Shown here piece by piece: positions 12,001 to 23,642 of a stretch of 64,000 nt of DNA. The translations under genes and the position numbers were made by a program. The notes under the pieces were generated by a model. It ran no database searches, had not been told where the DNA came from, and saw nothing but the letters and a program-made list of their open reading frames with translations. How positions within the stretch are numbered: position 1 is the stretch's first letter; the number at the start of each line of letters is the position of its first letter. Location: NCBI RefSeq assembly GCF_050436995.1, contig NC_134753.1, forward strand, positions 11,718,001 to 11,782,000, read 5' to 3'. Origin of the DNA: Anticarsia gemmatalis. Taxonomy: Eukaryota > Arthropoda > Insecta > Lepidoptera > Erebidae.

Positions 12001-15000
12001 CTCTAAAGACAAACATAAACTACTGAAGAAAACACCAGACTACAAAGACGATTTAAAATAAAACACTTTATATTTCAATCCATTTCGCAACAAAACAAAC
12101 AATGGAAAATTTAAAAGAATATCAAAACGATTTCGTAAATGCAGTAGGAAAATAATAAAGACATGACAGACTAAGTCTAAACCCATAGGCTTATTCATGC
12201 TCCAAGAGGCATTCTATCAAATGTCAAGTGGCGACCTTTTCGAAATTGTTTCTACCGTGACCGTCGTCCCGTGAAATCAACGCTATCTTCAATATAAACA
12301 TCCTTTTGAAATACCATATCTGCAAAGATCTGTCTTCCTGGTACTAAAAGCCTTTGTTTCGTAAATCTAGACGCATGTACAGACTGACATTTTGAATGTT
12401 CTTAGTATTCAGAAGCGAACTTTGGTCGTTAGATCGAGGTATATTATATCGCTCGGAAACGATTAGGTATCGCGATTGAACATCACAAATAGGTGGTACG
12501 CTTGCGGCATTTTAGTAACCTATTTCACAGTTAAGATAGAGCTTTGGATAAGTCATTAAAATTGGTACTGGCGTGAAATAAAACGTAAAATGTTTGCTAC
12601 AAAGTAAAATAACATTGCTTGCTGTCTTACAATGACAAATTAAATACACGTTAGGTGATAAAAAAAATCATATTTTTCATATAGAATTCGGTATTTTGTG
12701 TTATTAATTACAAAAAGTCAGCTGGTTTATTCGTACATATTAAAGCTTCAGTCATGATAAAATCAGATCTAAATCCTAAAATAAACGCGAAAATAATTGT
12801 GTTAGTTCCTCGAAAGTATTTTCCAAACTCGGTCAATTTCCATTCTGGTTTAATGTTAAAGGATCAATTAGAATAAGTTCGCTCTCTATTTAGCCCCTCT
12901 CCTGGGAAACGAACAACGAAACTTGGCTAGTAGAGAATCCTTTTGTTTAATTGAAACGTAGATTTTCACTCGAAAACGTTTCGTTGGAATACGTTCCAAA
13001 ATATCTCTATTGAAATCTTATAATTGTTAAATTACTTATTGATACCGGTTTGTTTAGAATATTTCTTAGAATCTTCAAACAATTTGTTGTTATTGTAAAC
13101 TTATATTTTTATCTGCTGTAATATTTTTTACTTCATATATTTTTTAGACTGTTTCTTACAACCAAAACGAGACTTATCTTACAACAAAACAAAAAAAAAG
13201 GGAGATCCATTTCATAAAGCTCATGTACCTATGTACGTTTTGAATGAGCATAAAGAAAACTGAGTGAAACTTGGCACCTAATAAAATTGGGTTTATTATT
13301 CGAAGATCTTGGCACTACTTTCACAAATAAATTTCTCCAGAACAAATATATTACGATTATACAAAAGTTATCAAGCTTAAATTCAGCTGAACGTAATAAC
13401 GCAGCTTTTACGTATGTTGTATCGTCGAGACAGAAAACTCAAATCTACCAAATTATTACGGTACATTTCCCAATATCGACAGCCATCTTTCAATCAATAT
13501 CCTCACACCTGTTGGAAACTGTGACACAACTTTGATCTTACCAACCCCAAAATCTGTCAATTACGAGCGCATCAATCAGTCAATTTATCCGTTGTTCGTA
13601 TAAAAGTACCAGGCGTATAGAACGCGGTAGGAGGTCGAGTTATCTAAACAATCCGCCAGAAGAATGTTAATAGTTGGGAACAATAAAGTATTGGACGACA
13701 CGCGAACACGTCACGCTACGAAAGTATGTAGGGGTAGATTTTTTCCTAGTTGTAATACCGGACTGTTTTCTTTCGGTTCTTGTTTTAGGTTCAGGAATAG
13801 TGTAGTTAATTATTTTTATTATGATTTTATGTGCGAAAAGAATAGCTTTTAAATTGTAAGTTAATTATAGTGATGGAATTTCACGCAATAATTCTGTCAC
13901 GCGGCAAACTGTATTCACAAGCATAACTTTTAAAAATATTAGCTTTTCCAAGGAACTGTTGAATGCCAAATAAGTTACGCTGCCAACGCGACTAGCGCAG
14001 CAAAAACTATGAAAATATTACACGTCGCATGCTCTCGTGAAAATATTTTTATGAGCAAATAATATCACGAGGAAGAAACGCATCCTGAATATCTTATAAT
14101 CCATATATTCATTATTTTTCCGATAGCTAAACATGGAGAATTTTCAATTTTAAGCCTCTCGGAGACGGGTGTTACGCCGATGGCATTAAAATAAAATACG
14201 GGCGTTGTCGTCAGCCGACACGTAAGCGCCATCCATCACTCGGCCGTGTGCAACCCCCTTTAAAGTGCGATGTAGACGTGCGACAAAAAAAGTCGCGGAA
14301 TTTGAGGCGCATTTTTAACATCGTGTTTATTGAGACATCGATCAAGGAATGTCGCTGATCATTTTTTGTTCTGTACAGTATTGAGTTTCAATCGGTATTT
14401 ATTAATTGGCCGGTACATTGTTGTTGGAGTACTGATGAGGTCTGTAATTATGTCAGAACAAGTTTAATTAAAACTGTTTCACAAAAAAAAAATAATATAG
14501 TGAATTGACTGATGGTTAATGAATAATGGCAGATTGCGAGCTTTACACACGCGTTGCATAAGGTCAATCATATAGCAAAAAATATAATTTTAAAAGTTAA
14601 ATTATAGTGTATTTATAATATTAGTATAGATATCTTTCAAATCGTTAATGGTGAAAACAGTCATAAAAATAATGCCTGCAGCTTTTCTTTTCATGAATAT
14701 CAGAGCCATTAAAAACTGCTTTAAAAGTAAAACTGCACAGCTATTTTGTCCAATATTTTCATTTGATTTAAATACAAACAGTTGCCATCTGTCAGTGGCA
14801 CCACGCTCGAGTCGTTTGTCTGCATCCGTTATGCACCGACACGGCATTGACGTTGGGGGCGAATTTTTGAAAAATGTAAAAAGGTCAGTCGAAACCTCAC
14901 GTCCAACACATTTATTTCCGATTCCTTCAGTTTCAGTAACACAGATGCCGTTATAAATGGTTTTTGGTTATTTTTCAATTATTCTAACTGAATACGAGTG

Positions 15001-15139
15001 AAATATAACCGATTTTATTTGCGCAGCTTAAAAGCTTGTTGGCGAGTTTTACGGCTGAATAAATGTGTTTGTTATACAATTAACTGGTTGGACAAATAGA
15101 AAAGGATTATCTGTTGTTTAGTTCTTTTTTTATTTTTTA
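9044..15139. other. Non-genic AT-rich stretch
   Basis: No supported gene and no clear transposable element was found in about 6 kb. Small points of note are a run of ten G at 9323-9332, a 12-bp inverted repeat TGTCAATGGTGT at 11901-11912 and 11970-11981, and a TATAAAAG motif at about 13600 without a convincing start region after it. A GC-richer patch at 14160-14290 may be a conserved non-coding element. Confidence 0.4.
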
Positions 15140-15390
15140 CTAGCTGACCCGCGCAACTTCGCTTGCGTTACATAAGCGTTAAAATTTTTCCCTGTTTTTG
15201 TAACATTTTTCACTGGTACTCTGCTCCTATTGGTAGTAGCGTGATGATATATAGCCTATAACCTTCCTCGATAAATGGACTATCTAACACTGAAAGAATT
15301 TTTCAAATCGGACCAGTAGTTCCTGAGATTAGCGCGTTCAAACAAACAAACAAACAAACAAACTCTTCAGCTTTATAATATTAGTATAGA
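15140..15390 (-). mobile_element. Non-autonomous Helitron, 251 bp
   Basis: On the minus strand it starts TCTATACTAATATTATAAAG and ends with a stem CGCAA/TTGCG (15152-15167), then CGGGTCAGCTAG. The bases outside are A before the TC and T after the CTAG, the insertion pattern of Helitrons. It contains a (CAAA)n run at about 15340-15362 and no coding sequence. It is the inverted partner of the copy at 19552-19807. Confidence 0.85.
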
Positions 15391-16302
15391 TTCGATGCGT
15401 TGGATATTTTCTATACTACAAGTATGTACTCAGTACGCGTGCGAATCATTACTCGTATAGAAAAGTATCTGTATTTATCGAATCATAAACTGACATATTT
15501 CATCAAAATTAATTCAGTAGTTTTTGAGTGAAAGTATACTAATATTAGTAGCCCAACACTGAGCTTATATTCCCGGTCAAATATTAAGCTTGACAACAAA
15601 GGTTAAGTCACGATATCCGTTTTTCCTATTACAATTTGGTTACGGAAGGAAAGAGGAAGTGAACGGCAACTTTTCTTCCTGTGAGTTCAGCGCAAGGGTG
15701 ATGACATCGCGTTAAAATACCAACGTAGTCTGACGCTGCACTTTGAATTATATTAAGAAAAAACGTCACTGGAACTTTGCTTGAAGAAGTCTTAGGGGAA
15801 CAATGTGTCTTTGAGCGCGGAAATCTATTTTTATACAAAACTCTGCTATATTCTATGCCGAACTAAAACGATTATTAGTATAGGTGCTTCCAAACAATTG
15901 AACAATTTCGCTACATTATAATGGAGTATTTTTAAGTCAGGCTGTAAGAAATTGAAGGACGCGATGGCGAGGGCTATTGCGCTTTTACCGGGTAGAACAG
16001 TTAACCGAGTGTCTTCGGCATTGGGTCAACGCTCAGTTTGCTTTTAAATAAACCTACTTGTGTACAAGTTGTTTGGCGACACCTATATTTGAATGTTTAT
16101 AATGTGTGTAATTCCATGTTTTATGTAAGGTGTCATTGGAAAATTAAATTAGACCAGTCAAAATCACTTTAATTTTTTACTAAACGATTTAATATGGAAA
16201 CTGAATTCTCGTCCAACCATCGTTTGTCTAACAGTCACAGCCTTTATCTAAGTCTGAATACCTAAAACTAGATTTTTAATACTTTTTCTTCTCTTGTGAC
16301 AG
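15391..16302. other. Intergenic or intron sequence before the candidate exon
   Basis: No element was recognised. The last 30 bases before 16303 form a good 3' splice site: a T- and C-rich tract (TTTTTCTTCTCTTG) ending in GACAG. The block at 15950-16040 is GC-richer than its surroundings but not open in any long frame. Confidence 0.5.
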
Positions 16303-16474
16303 GACTTCAACGACAAAATGCAGCACGGGCTCTCCGCACCGGGAGAGACGGCGACGGGACGAGGACGCGACGTCGGCGGGAGGGTTCAGTGCCGCGTTAC
16401 ACCGGACACCTCCGCCGCCGCCGCCGGCGTTACTCCGACGGTTGGGGGTTAAGGAACCTACCGGGGTTGGCAAG
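16303..16474 (+). CDS. Probable internal coding exon of an unidentified host gene (57 codons)
   Basis: This 172-bp GC-rich block stands alone in AT-rich DNA. It has a pyrimidine tract and CAG at its left edge and AAG|GTAAGA at its right edge, both near consensus. Frame 16304-16474 is open across the whole exon. It is entered in phase 2 (one base, 16303, completes a split codon) and left in phase 0. The product is a basic/acidic stretch (HRERRRRDED), then six prolines, then LLRRLGVKEPTGVGK at the exon end. A proline run followed by a charged segment suggests a linker just before a folded domain. From memory, the end resembles the stretch leading into the motor domain of KIF26/VAB-8-type kinesins, but I hold that identity at only about 0.3. 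The frame starting at 16296 is also free of stops up to the donor; a third frame stops at 16450-16452. No neighbouring exon was found in the window, so the flanking introns must be long. Confidence 0.55.
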
Positions 16475-19400
16475 GTAAGATTGTTCTATATTTTGAATCT
16501 TGAAACTTTGTTTTGGTAACTATGAAGATGTTTGCTGAGGCCGAAAAATGATATCATCTGCCAAATTCTTTTAAAAAAAGGTTTTTTTTATGGCACTACA
16601 TTAAATACAGTAAGCAATTTTATAGTGATTACGGAACAATGAAACAATCCCATTTCAATTAAAAATACGCAGATCAATAAAAAAACTACACCAATACGAT
16701 TTACACAAATAAAACAAACGAAACAATATTTGAAATCAAAAATAGTATTAACATTTTATTATACATACACAAATTAGTATTAAATCCGCACAATAACCCG
16801 TTGACGGCAACACTTAAAAGAAAATTCCTGAGAGTAACGGCACAAGCGGAGAGTCACGGAGCAATGATTTAAAAGCGTTTTAAACAGCACTCTAATTGGT
16901 TGCGTCTAATGAGACAACTGATGATCTTTCGCTAATGAGCTTCTTAACGATGCAGCTTAGCGACAACGAGCCGCTTTTCGGATTGTTTTCAAGAATAATT
17001 CTTAAACGGTAACCTGTTACTGCTGTATGTAGTTTTGTTGTTGTACAAAAAAATACGCTGGGTAATTTACGGTAGGTGAGCTACTGATGATGTGTATACG
17101 TAATAACCTTTTTCTTAAGGACAGTTTTTTCATTAAAAGTAACAGCCAAAGCATAGAGATAAAATAAAAATGTCATTTTTTTACCTTCTAATTAGGAGTT
17201 TAGAAATTAATAATAATGCTTTGAAAATGTGATATTCACTGTAACCATTCCCTGGATTACAGATTATCGATATGTAAAATGACATAAGTAAAATATTTGG
17301 TTTCTTATGAAGACTTATCTCATTTAAAGTATATAATAGGAAGTTTATTTTTGAATTAATGACATACACATTTCAACCACACACACAATCAAAAACATAA
17401 TAGCTGGCAAGTAAAGCGATACAGCTACATACATTCATATTCTTGCCTAAAATCACTGCGTTAATTCGATACTCCTTAGCAAAAAAGTTACCCTGATAAA
17501 ATCCATATAGCCGGAACAACAGGCCGTATTCGTAGAGACCGATAAAAGAGGTCGTTAGGCAGGCCCTTAGAAGATAATGCGTGGCCCGATTTGTGTCACA
17601 TTAATGTGTGTCTTAAATAGCCTATACAGCTATCGAGGAATTAGCCTTACAATGACGGTAATGGACTTAATGACCGGTGTAAAGAATTCTGTTTGGTGGT
17701 TAGTGATTTTTATGTCTGTTGTGGGTAGTTGAGATTTTACTATTATTTTGTGTTACTTAATAAGAATCATATGATTTACTCTCATATTTTGGTTGGTTGT
17801 AGTACTTTAACGATCTCACATAAGACGGTCTTTGTATTTTTTTATACTTCTGTGTAACTGCATAACTGCTAGGTCTGCTAGGTATCCTATGTCACTACGG
17901 TAACACGATATATGTACATTTATGTACTTTGCAGGAAATTTTGACACACATGACATTGGCGGTAGTCAAAGATGGAAAGAAATGTAAATTAAATAGTCAT
18001 TGTTACTGGTTTGTAACATAATTAATTTTTTTTTTTAATGACAATGTCGACATCAGTTTGTAAAAAAATAAACAAAAGTATGGCTAAGAAATTTTCAATT
18101 CTCATCGAACCAAACTCCCATTTCAATCTTCTCCCAAACTTCAAAGCCAAGACTGTTTGTCTCTCATTCAGTTAACCGTCGAATGCGCCTGCCCGGTCTA
18201 AAAGACCAATGGTCGATTGGAACGTGAAACGTGCCTGCCCGTCAGACCGCTAATGTCATAAGACAGCTAACGATGCGCACTGTGGGAATAGCAACTAGAA
18301 TACCGTGCTCTAGGTATCGAAGATATGGCGTCTGTGAGAATACGTACTCTTCGTGTGATTTTAGGTTTTGCTACTAAAGAGATATCTCCTAAATATAATT
18401 CTTCTTCTTCGTGTCAATGGTTTTTTCTCAATGATTTTTGATGAGAATGTGGACTTCTCTCAATATAGTAAAATGGCTATTACAGAATACTCTAGAATAA
18501 TTCAGATGTTCACTTGACACAAGTTTTCCACTAAAACTGAAAAATGAAAATAAACCTAAATATAATGAGTCAACTGACATTATAGTAATTTTACAGGAGA
18601 GCGATTGGAAGGCAAATTGTTTCTCTCCTTTGGTATAAAATGATTTGATGTTTTTATTATTGCTCGGTAATTATTGTTTATTTATAAAAAAAATAACACG
18701 GACATTATACATGGTTTATTATGTACGTTTATGTAAAAATAATAAATTACCTAAATTTGTCAGATGACTCAGTATACTCAGGAGGTATAAAATATTGTAA
18801 ATGAGAACGGGAAAGAGCATAGGCAATTTGAAATAAAAGAAATACAGCTCTGACTCAAAATATTGTCAGTTTTAGTGGAAAAAGTAAAGTGAAAATTTCT
18901 ATATAGTGAATATCTGAAATATTCTTAAGTATTCTAAAATAGCCATTTTACTAATAAGGAGAGGTTAACATTTTAGTTAGAACCAATAAAGTTGTAGCAA
19001 AACATGTATAACTATCGGCTATTCGAGACAAAAAAAAATAAAAGACTTCAAACATTAAACGATAGCAATTCAACCGAAATATTTCAGCTATAAAATAACT
19101 TTATAAAAATCCTTAAACAAAGATAATAGGTACTAAAAGTACCAAATAACCGTTTAGCAAGTGACGTACGCAACAAAACAAATAAAAACAAGTACGCTAA
19201 ACAGCGCCTTCACGCCGCGTGTCGCCGTGTTAGTTTTATTTACGTGTTCACCAATTACCGCCGCGGTGGCAGGGTTAACGTGATAACTGACGTAACTAGA
19301 TGCAGGTGCGGTGGATTATTTTAAAATGTGCTTAAATATAATATTATTATAATAAATTGTGTGAAGCTAGGAGTAAGGTTGAAGAACTATTCGATTTACT

Positions 19401-19551
19401 TGAGAAAAACAGAGATGGTTTTAACTAAACGCTCAAAATTATGAAGTAATAAATTTATCAAAAAGCATATTATGATAGCATTAAAGGGGGCAAGTGTCAT
19501 AATAGAGACTTCCTTATTTTATTTTTTTACGTGAAGCTTGGCAGTTATTTA
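16475..19551. other. Probable intron, few features
   Basis: It starts at the GTAAGA donor of the candidate exon. No further exon with matching splice signals was seen. A GC-richer patch at 18180-18290, in which a GCCTGCCCG motif occurs twice, and a dispersed repeat copy at 18570-18676 are the only structured parts. Confidence 0.4.
18570..18676 (+). repeat. Dispersed repeat of unknown type, copy 1
   Basis: About 107 bp match the reverse complement of 41297-41402 at roughly 80 percent by eye. Shared blocks include TCAACTGACATTATA, TTTTACAGGAGAGCGATT, CCTTTGGTATAAAATGATTT and CTCGGTAATTATT. It has no open frame and no tRNA or 5S boxes. The family is not recognised. Confidence 0.75.
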
Positions 19552-19807
19552 TCTATACTAATATTATAAAGCTGAAGAGTTTGTTTGTATGTTTGTTTGT
19601 TTGTTTGAACGCGCTAATCTCGGGAACTACTGGTCTGATTTGAAAAATTCTTTCAGTGTTAGATAACCCATTTATCGAGGAAGGCTATAGGCTATATATC
19701 ATCACGCTACGACCAAAAGGAGCAGAGTACCAGTGAAAAATGTTACAAAAACGGGGATAATTATGATTCTCTTATGTGACGCAAGCGAAGTTGCGCGGGT
19801 CAGCTAG
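19552..19807 (+). mobile_element. Non-autonomous Helitron, 256 bp
   Basis: It starts with TC after an A (19551) and ends with CTAG before a T (19808). The 3' end has the stem CGCAA/TTGCG (19780-19795) followed by 12 nt to the CTAG. The body is close to 15140-15390 in reverse orientation, including the TTTG-repeat segment near the 5' end and the ATAGGCTATATATCATCACG segment. It is non-coding. Confidence 0.85.
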
Positions 19808-22658
19808 TCATTTATATTTTCACTTTACTGTACGATACTTACCCCGGATTTATTACTTCTGAATAAGTAAAGGTTAACTTATCAGGTTAAATTTTGATAA
19901 TAGTTTTCATACATTTACTATCACTTTATCTGTCACTTATAAGCTTTGAAATAAGCTACAATAATTTGAAAAGTCAACAACAAGTTCATTTTTCTTATAA
20001 AAATATGCAACCACATTGCACTCCTATAATTTTATTAAGTTCAAACCACCCAAGCACAGTGCAACAACTAGAACATTTCCGATTGCATTGTTGCATTTCT
20101 TCAACGAGCTTACTATGTGTAGAACAATAAAGTTAAATTTAGAGGTATTATATTTTAGTGCATTCCAAACTTCATGCGTACGATGGCTTGAGTAATGTTA
20201 TAAATATATTGTGAGTTTTATTGTTTTGTTCATACTCGTCGTGTTTTGTTTTCTTTGTAGCAGTACAATATATTGTATAGTCTGACGATTTAGGAGAGCC
20301 GGATTTAGTTGGTTTGTCTAAATACTCTCGATATTTCCAAAATAAAGTAGCTGTATAAAACAGCTGTATAAGACTGACGATACGACTAAAATTTGGATTT
20401 TGTATACCAGTAGCGAACCTTGCATACAAAGCTCCACAAAAATGACTAATATTTGGACGAAAACGGATGTTTCAATCTTAACCTAAAACATAACCTACAT
20501 CAAAATTAAATTAATATATAATTGCGTTAAATAAGCAACAAAAATTACCGTAGACTTTTCCCGGAAAGGACCCTTCTTAGAACATGTCCTTGCAACAAAT
20601 TGTAGCCCAAAACAATAAATAGTAAGGGACAACACTATCGCTTATGTTCCTTTAAAACAAGAAGCTAAATTATTAAATGACATTTATTTTTCACTCCTAT
20701 TTTATTTCCCATCAATGTATTCGTAAATTAAATATTGCAGTCAACGATGCGGTAAATCGTTTAATAATTGACCGAGTGACGTGTATACAGATTATTGGTT
20801 TCATATAATTTTATTTTAAACATTCGCTTCAACCGTTAAACGAGATGCATATCAATTATTTAGTAGTTAACATGGTATGAATATACAATGTCTATAAAAA
20901 CAAATATTTGTTCGAATTCCATAAAACTATTATTGTTTCTTTGTAAAGTCACGTTTGTATCTGAAGGTGTATAAATACATATTTGTACGTTTCGCCATTT
21001 CTAATGTTAGTTTGATATAATAGTAGTCGTGCGCACTGCGCAGTCCCATATACCGAACACACTACTAGCCCAGTAGCATATACGACTATGCACTAACATC
21101 CCGTTACATATGCAGTCCTTTAATATTTTTTCTATCTGACCCTGTAAACGTTCATACATAAACAACAACAGATACATTATAGCCGACCTACACTAAAACT
21201 TAGTCTAAAAAAATATCATAACACAATAGAAACAAAACGTATACATTGTACGTACTTTTTCTCGAATTTCCTTCTAAAAAAACAGTTCGTGTTGGACTTA
21301 AATTTGCAATTCAAGGAGCGACGTAAGCTGGATGGTATGTAGTGACAAAAAGTGTTGCCATCGCATCGCTAGGGCCGAACGATAAGACGCTACTTTTGAC
21401 ATTTAGTGAGACGGGTAACGCAATTGTTTTTGTTGGGAAACTGAAATAGGTTAGTTTTGTTGGTATTTGGTGAAAGGAATTAATGGTAAAAGGTTTGTGA
21501 GCTATATTGTAGTGAGGTCATAAGCAGTTAGAATGCACTACTTGTAACTATGTTCGTTCGCTTGGTAAAGTTATTCGTAATGTAACTTGGATAAAATGAC
21601 AACTTTATTGTCCAATATTTCCATAATTCTAATATGGAAAATATAATAATATAATAAAATAAAACAATCTTTTCTGGCTTTAGAATCTTTTTCACTAACT
21701 TTTCTCAATTTACAACAACTTTACTATTTAAATTATAAAGTTAAGTTTAACTTTAAAACCTTAGGTTAAAAAATATTATTTTTGCTATTTATTTATCGTA
21801 TCATGATAATATTGGAAGAAAATAAAACAAAAACACTCGTCCGTAGTTTCAACGTCATGTATTATGTCAAAACAATCTCGCGTTATAGTTCGTAATAATA
21901 TTGCTAGGTCTCTCGGGAATTGAACCGACTACACGGTGGAGTAAGGGTTACTAGATGAACTACTTATTTTTAATGCTTTTTTGAGTATGTGGTTATTGCT
22001 TTATTGCTGGATTAGAATTGGATAACTGTTTATTGTAACCTTAAATATTATCACACTGTTACAAGCACATATTTTATAGAAAAAGTACAATTAATACATC
22101 TTAGGGTGTTATAAGGCAAAACAATTATGTTTGTAAAATTGATTTTTATCCAAATTATAGTATCACGATAGCACAGCTAATTTTTTACAGCCTTCCTTGT
22201 ATTATAAGGTTTTCTATTATTGCTTAATTTTAAGTTTCTTTTAAAATCTCACAAGTAAGAACGAAATGCTTATGGATAAAAATACTAACTCAACTTTCCT
22301 ATCCTATATTTAAAATATCGTCTATACAAACTTCTATCCTTCTGTGCGCCTTATCTATTATATATTTTATGTACAAAGTCTTATCTAGTAATAAAACAGT
22401 ATCATGAGTGAGCTCCCTCGTCCGTCAATTTGTTCCGTCCAATGAGATCGGCGGCCGCTGCCCGCGGGATTAAACTCCTTATTGATTATTGGACCCTTTT
22501 TTATACGAATATACTCAAGTTATAAGCGAATAGCAAACAGTAACAAGACAAAAATTAAAGCACTTACCAAGCAAGCCTTTATAAAAATCACAATGTATTC
22601 ACAGTCCGGGCTTTTACAGTAACATATAAAAACGTTTAGAACAATATTAAGTAACACA
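19808..22658. other. Non-genic stretch
   Basis: No gene or clear element was found. A B-box-like motif on the minus strand at about 21910 (GGTTCAATTCCC) hints at a very decayed tRNA-derived SINE. The GC-rich patch at 22435-22480, with GCGGCCGC next to CCGCGGG, could be a conserved non-coding element. Confidence 0.4.
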
Positions 22659-22876
22659 TCTATATATATAAAAATGAAACCCGTTTTCCTTGGTCACGGA
22701 TCACGCGTGAATGGCTGGACTGATTTGCCTAATTCTTTTTGTGTTGTATTTGTTATTATTAGGAGAAGGTTCGTATGGAAAAAAATATTAAGAAAAATTT
22801 TCAGAAATATTGAAAAATAGACATTTAATTTTGCATTTTTAGGCGGTACAAAGTTCGCCTCGGGTCAGCTAGCTAG
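22659..22876 (+). mobile_element. Non-autonomous Helitron, 218 bp, related to the autonomous copy
   Basis: The 5' end TCTATATATATAAAAATGAA follows an A. The 3' end has a stem AGGCG/CGCCT (22841-22860) and then CGGGTCAGCTAGCTAG before a T. Its first 30 bases and its AGTTCGCC-CGGGT 3' segment resemble those of the coding Helitron at 43248-48556, so a relative of that element could have mobilised it. The CTAG is doubled, so the end could also be at 22872. Confidence 0.75.
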
Positions 22877-23535
22877 TAATAAATAAATAGACACTTTTAG
22901 AAAAAAGTGGGAGAAGGAAACCAAACATTTTTAAAATTTGTGCAATAATTAGTAGATCAGTTTTTCCGTCAAGCAGCTATAAAAAACTTCGACTAATTCT
23001 ATTTAGATTTCTATTAATTTAGTCTCCGAGTCTAAAATCCTCAATGTTATTTGTATCGACGTTATGGGTACTTTGCATTTTTTTATCGATTTCTTATATT
23101 TTACAAGATACCCACTGCGATTTTATGTGTCTAACATCATTTAAGAGGTTGTACATCCATCATAATAGTTGTATCATCAAATTAGTATAACAATAAACAT
23201 CTCAGTAGCCATTGAGTATCATATTATGTATCGTCACGTATGAATTGATAGAGGTGATGGGGTCTTTTATAAATATACACCATTCATATTGAAATTGAGC
23301 TGCTATAAGGAGTTGTTGAAGAGCGTTTGTATGAAATTTATTATAATAGAGGCGCATCCTGGGTCAAACGGATCATTTATAAAAATATACATACTTTTCG
23401 TAAATTGAAAAAGTACCGTCGATTTTGCACTAATATCTTTTCATGGAGTGGTTAAATCAACAATAATATCTACATAACTAAATTATATTTTAAGGCTTTC
23501 CCTACCTGACAGTTAACCGATAGAAGTGGCATTAA

Positions 23536-23642
23536 TGTTCGGTTTCTGAGGTAAATTTAGCGGTAGTTTTTCTATTCAAACTCTCATGTGATAAATATGC
23601 AATGGATAAACTACCGCTAAGTATACCTCAGAAAATTGGGCA
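23536..23642. mobile_element. Palindromic MITE, GCCCGG family, copy 1
   Basis: Inverted arms share the order GGTTTCTGAGGTA, then TTAGCGGTAGTTT, then a TCTATTCAA-type segment, and return in reverse on the right as CTACCGCTAAGTATACCTCAGAAA. It is more diverged than the other two copies, with mismatches at the outer ends. No coding capacity. Confidence 0.7.

Noticed and set aside
15343..15362. (CAAA)n microsatellite
   Set aside because: It is an internal part of the non-autonomous Helitron, not an independent repeat.
21903..21960. Possible decayed tRNA-derived SINE with a B-box-like motif
   Set aside because: Only the B-box-like bases are convincing; no A box, body or tail could be matched.
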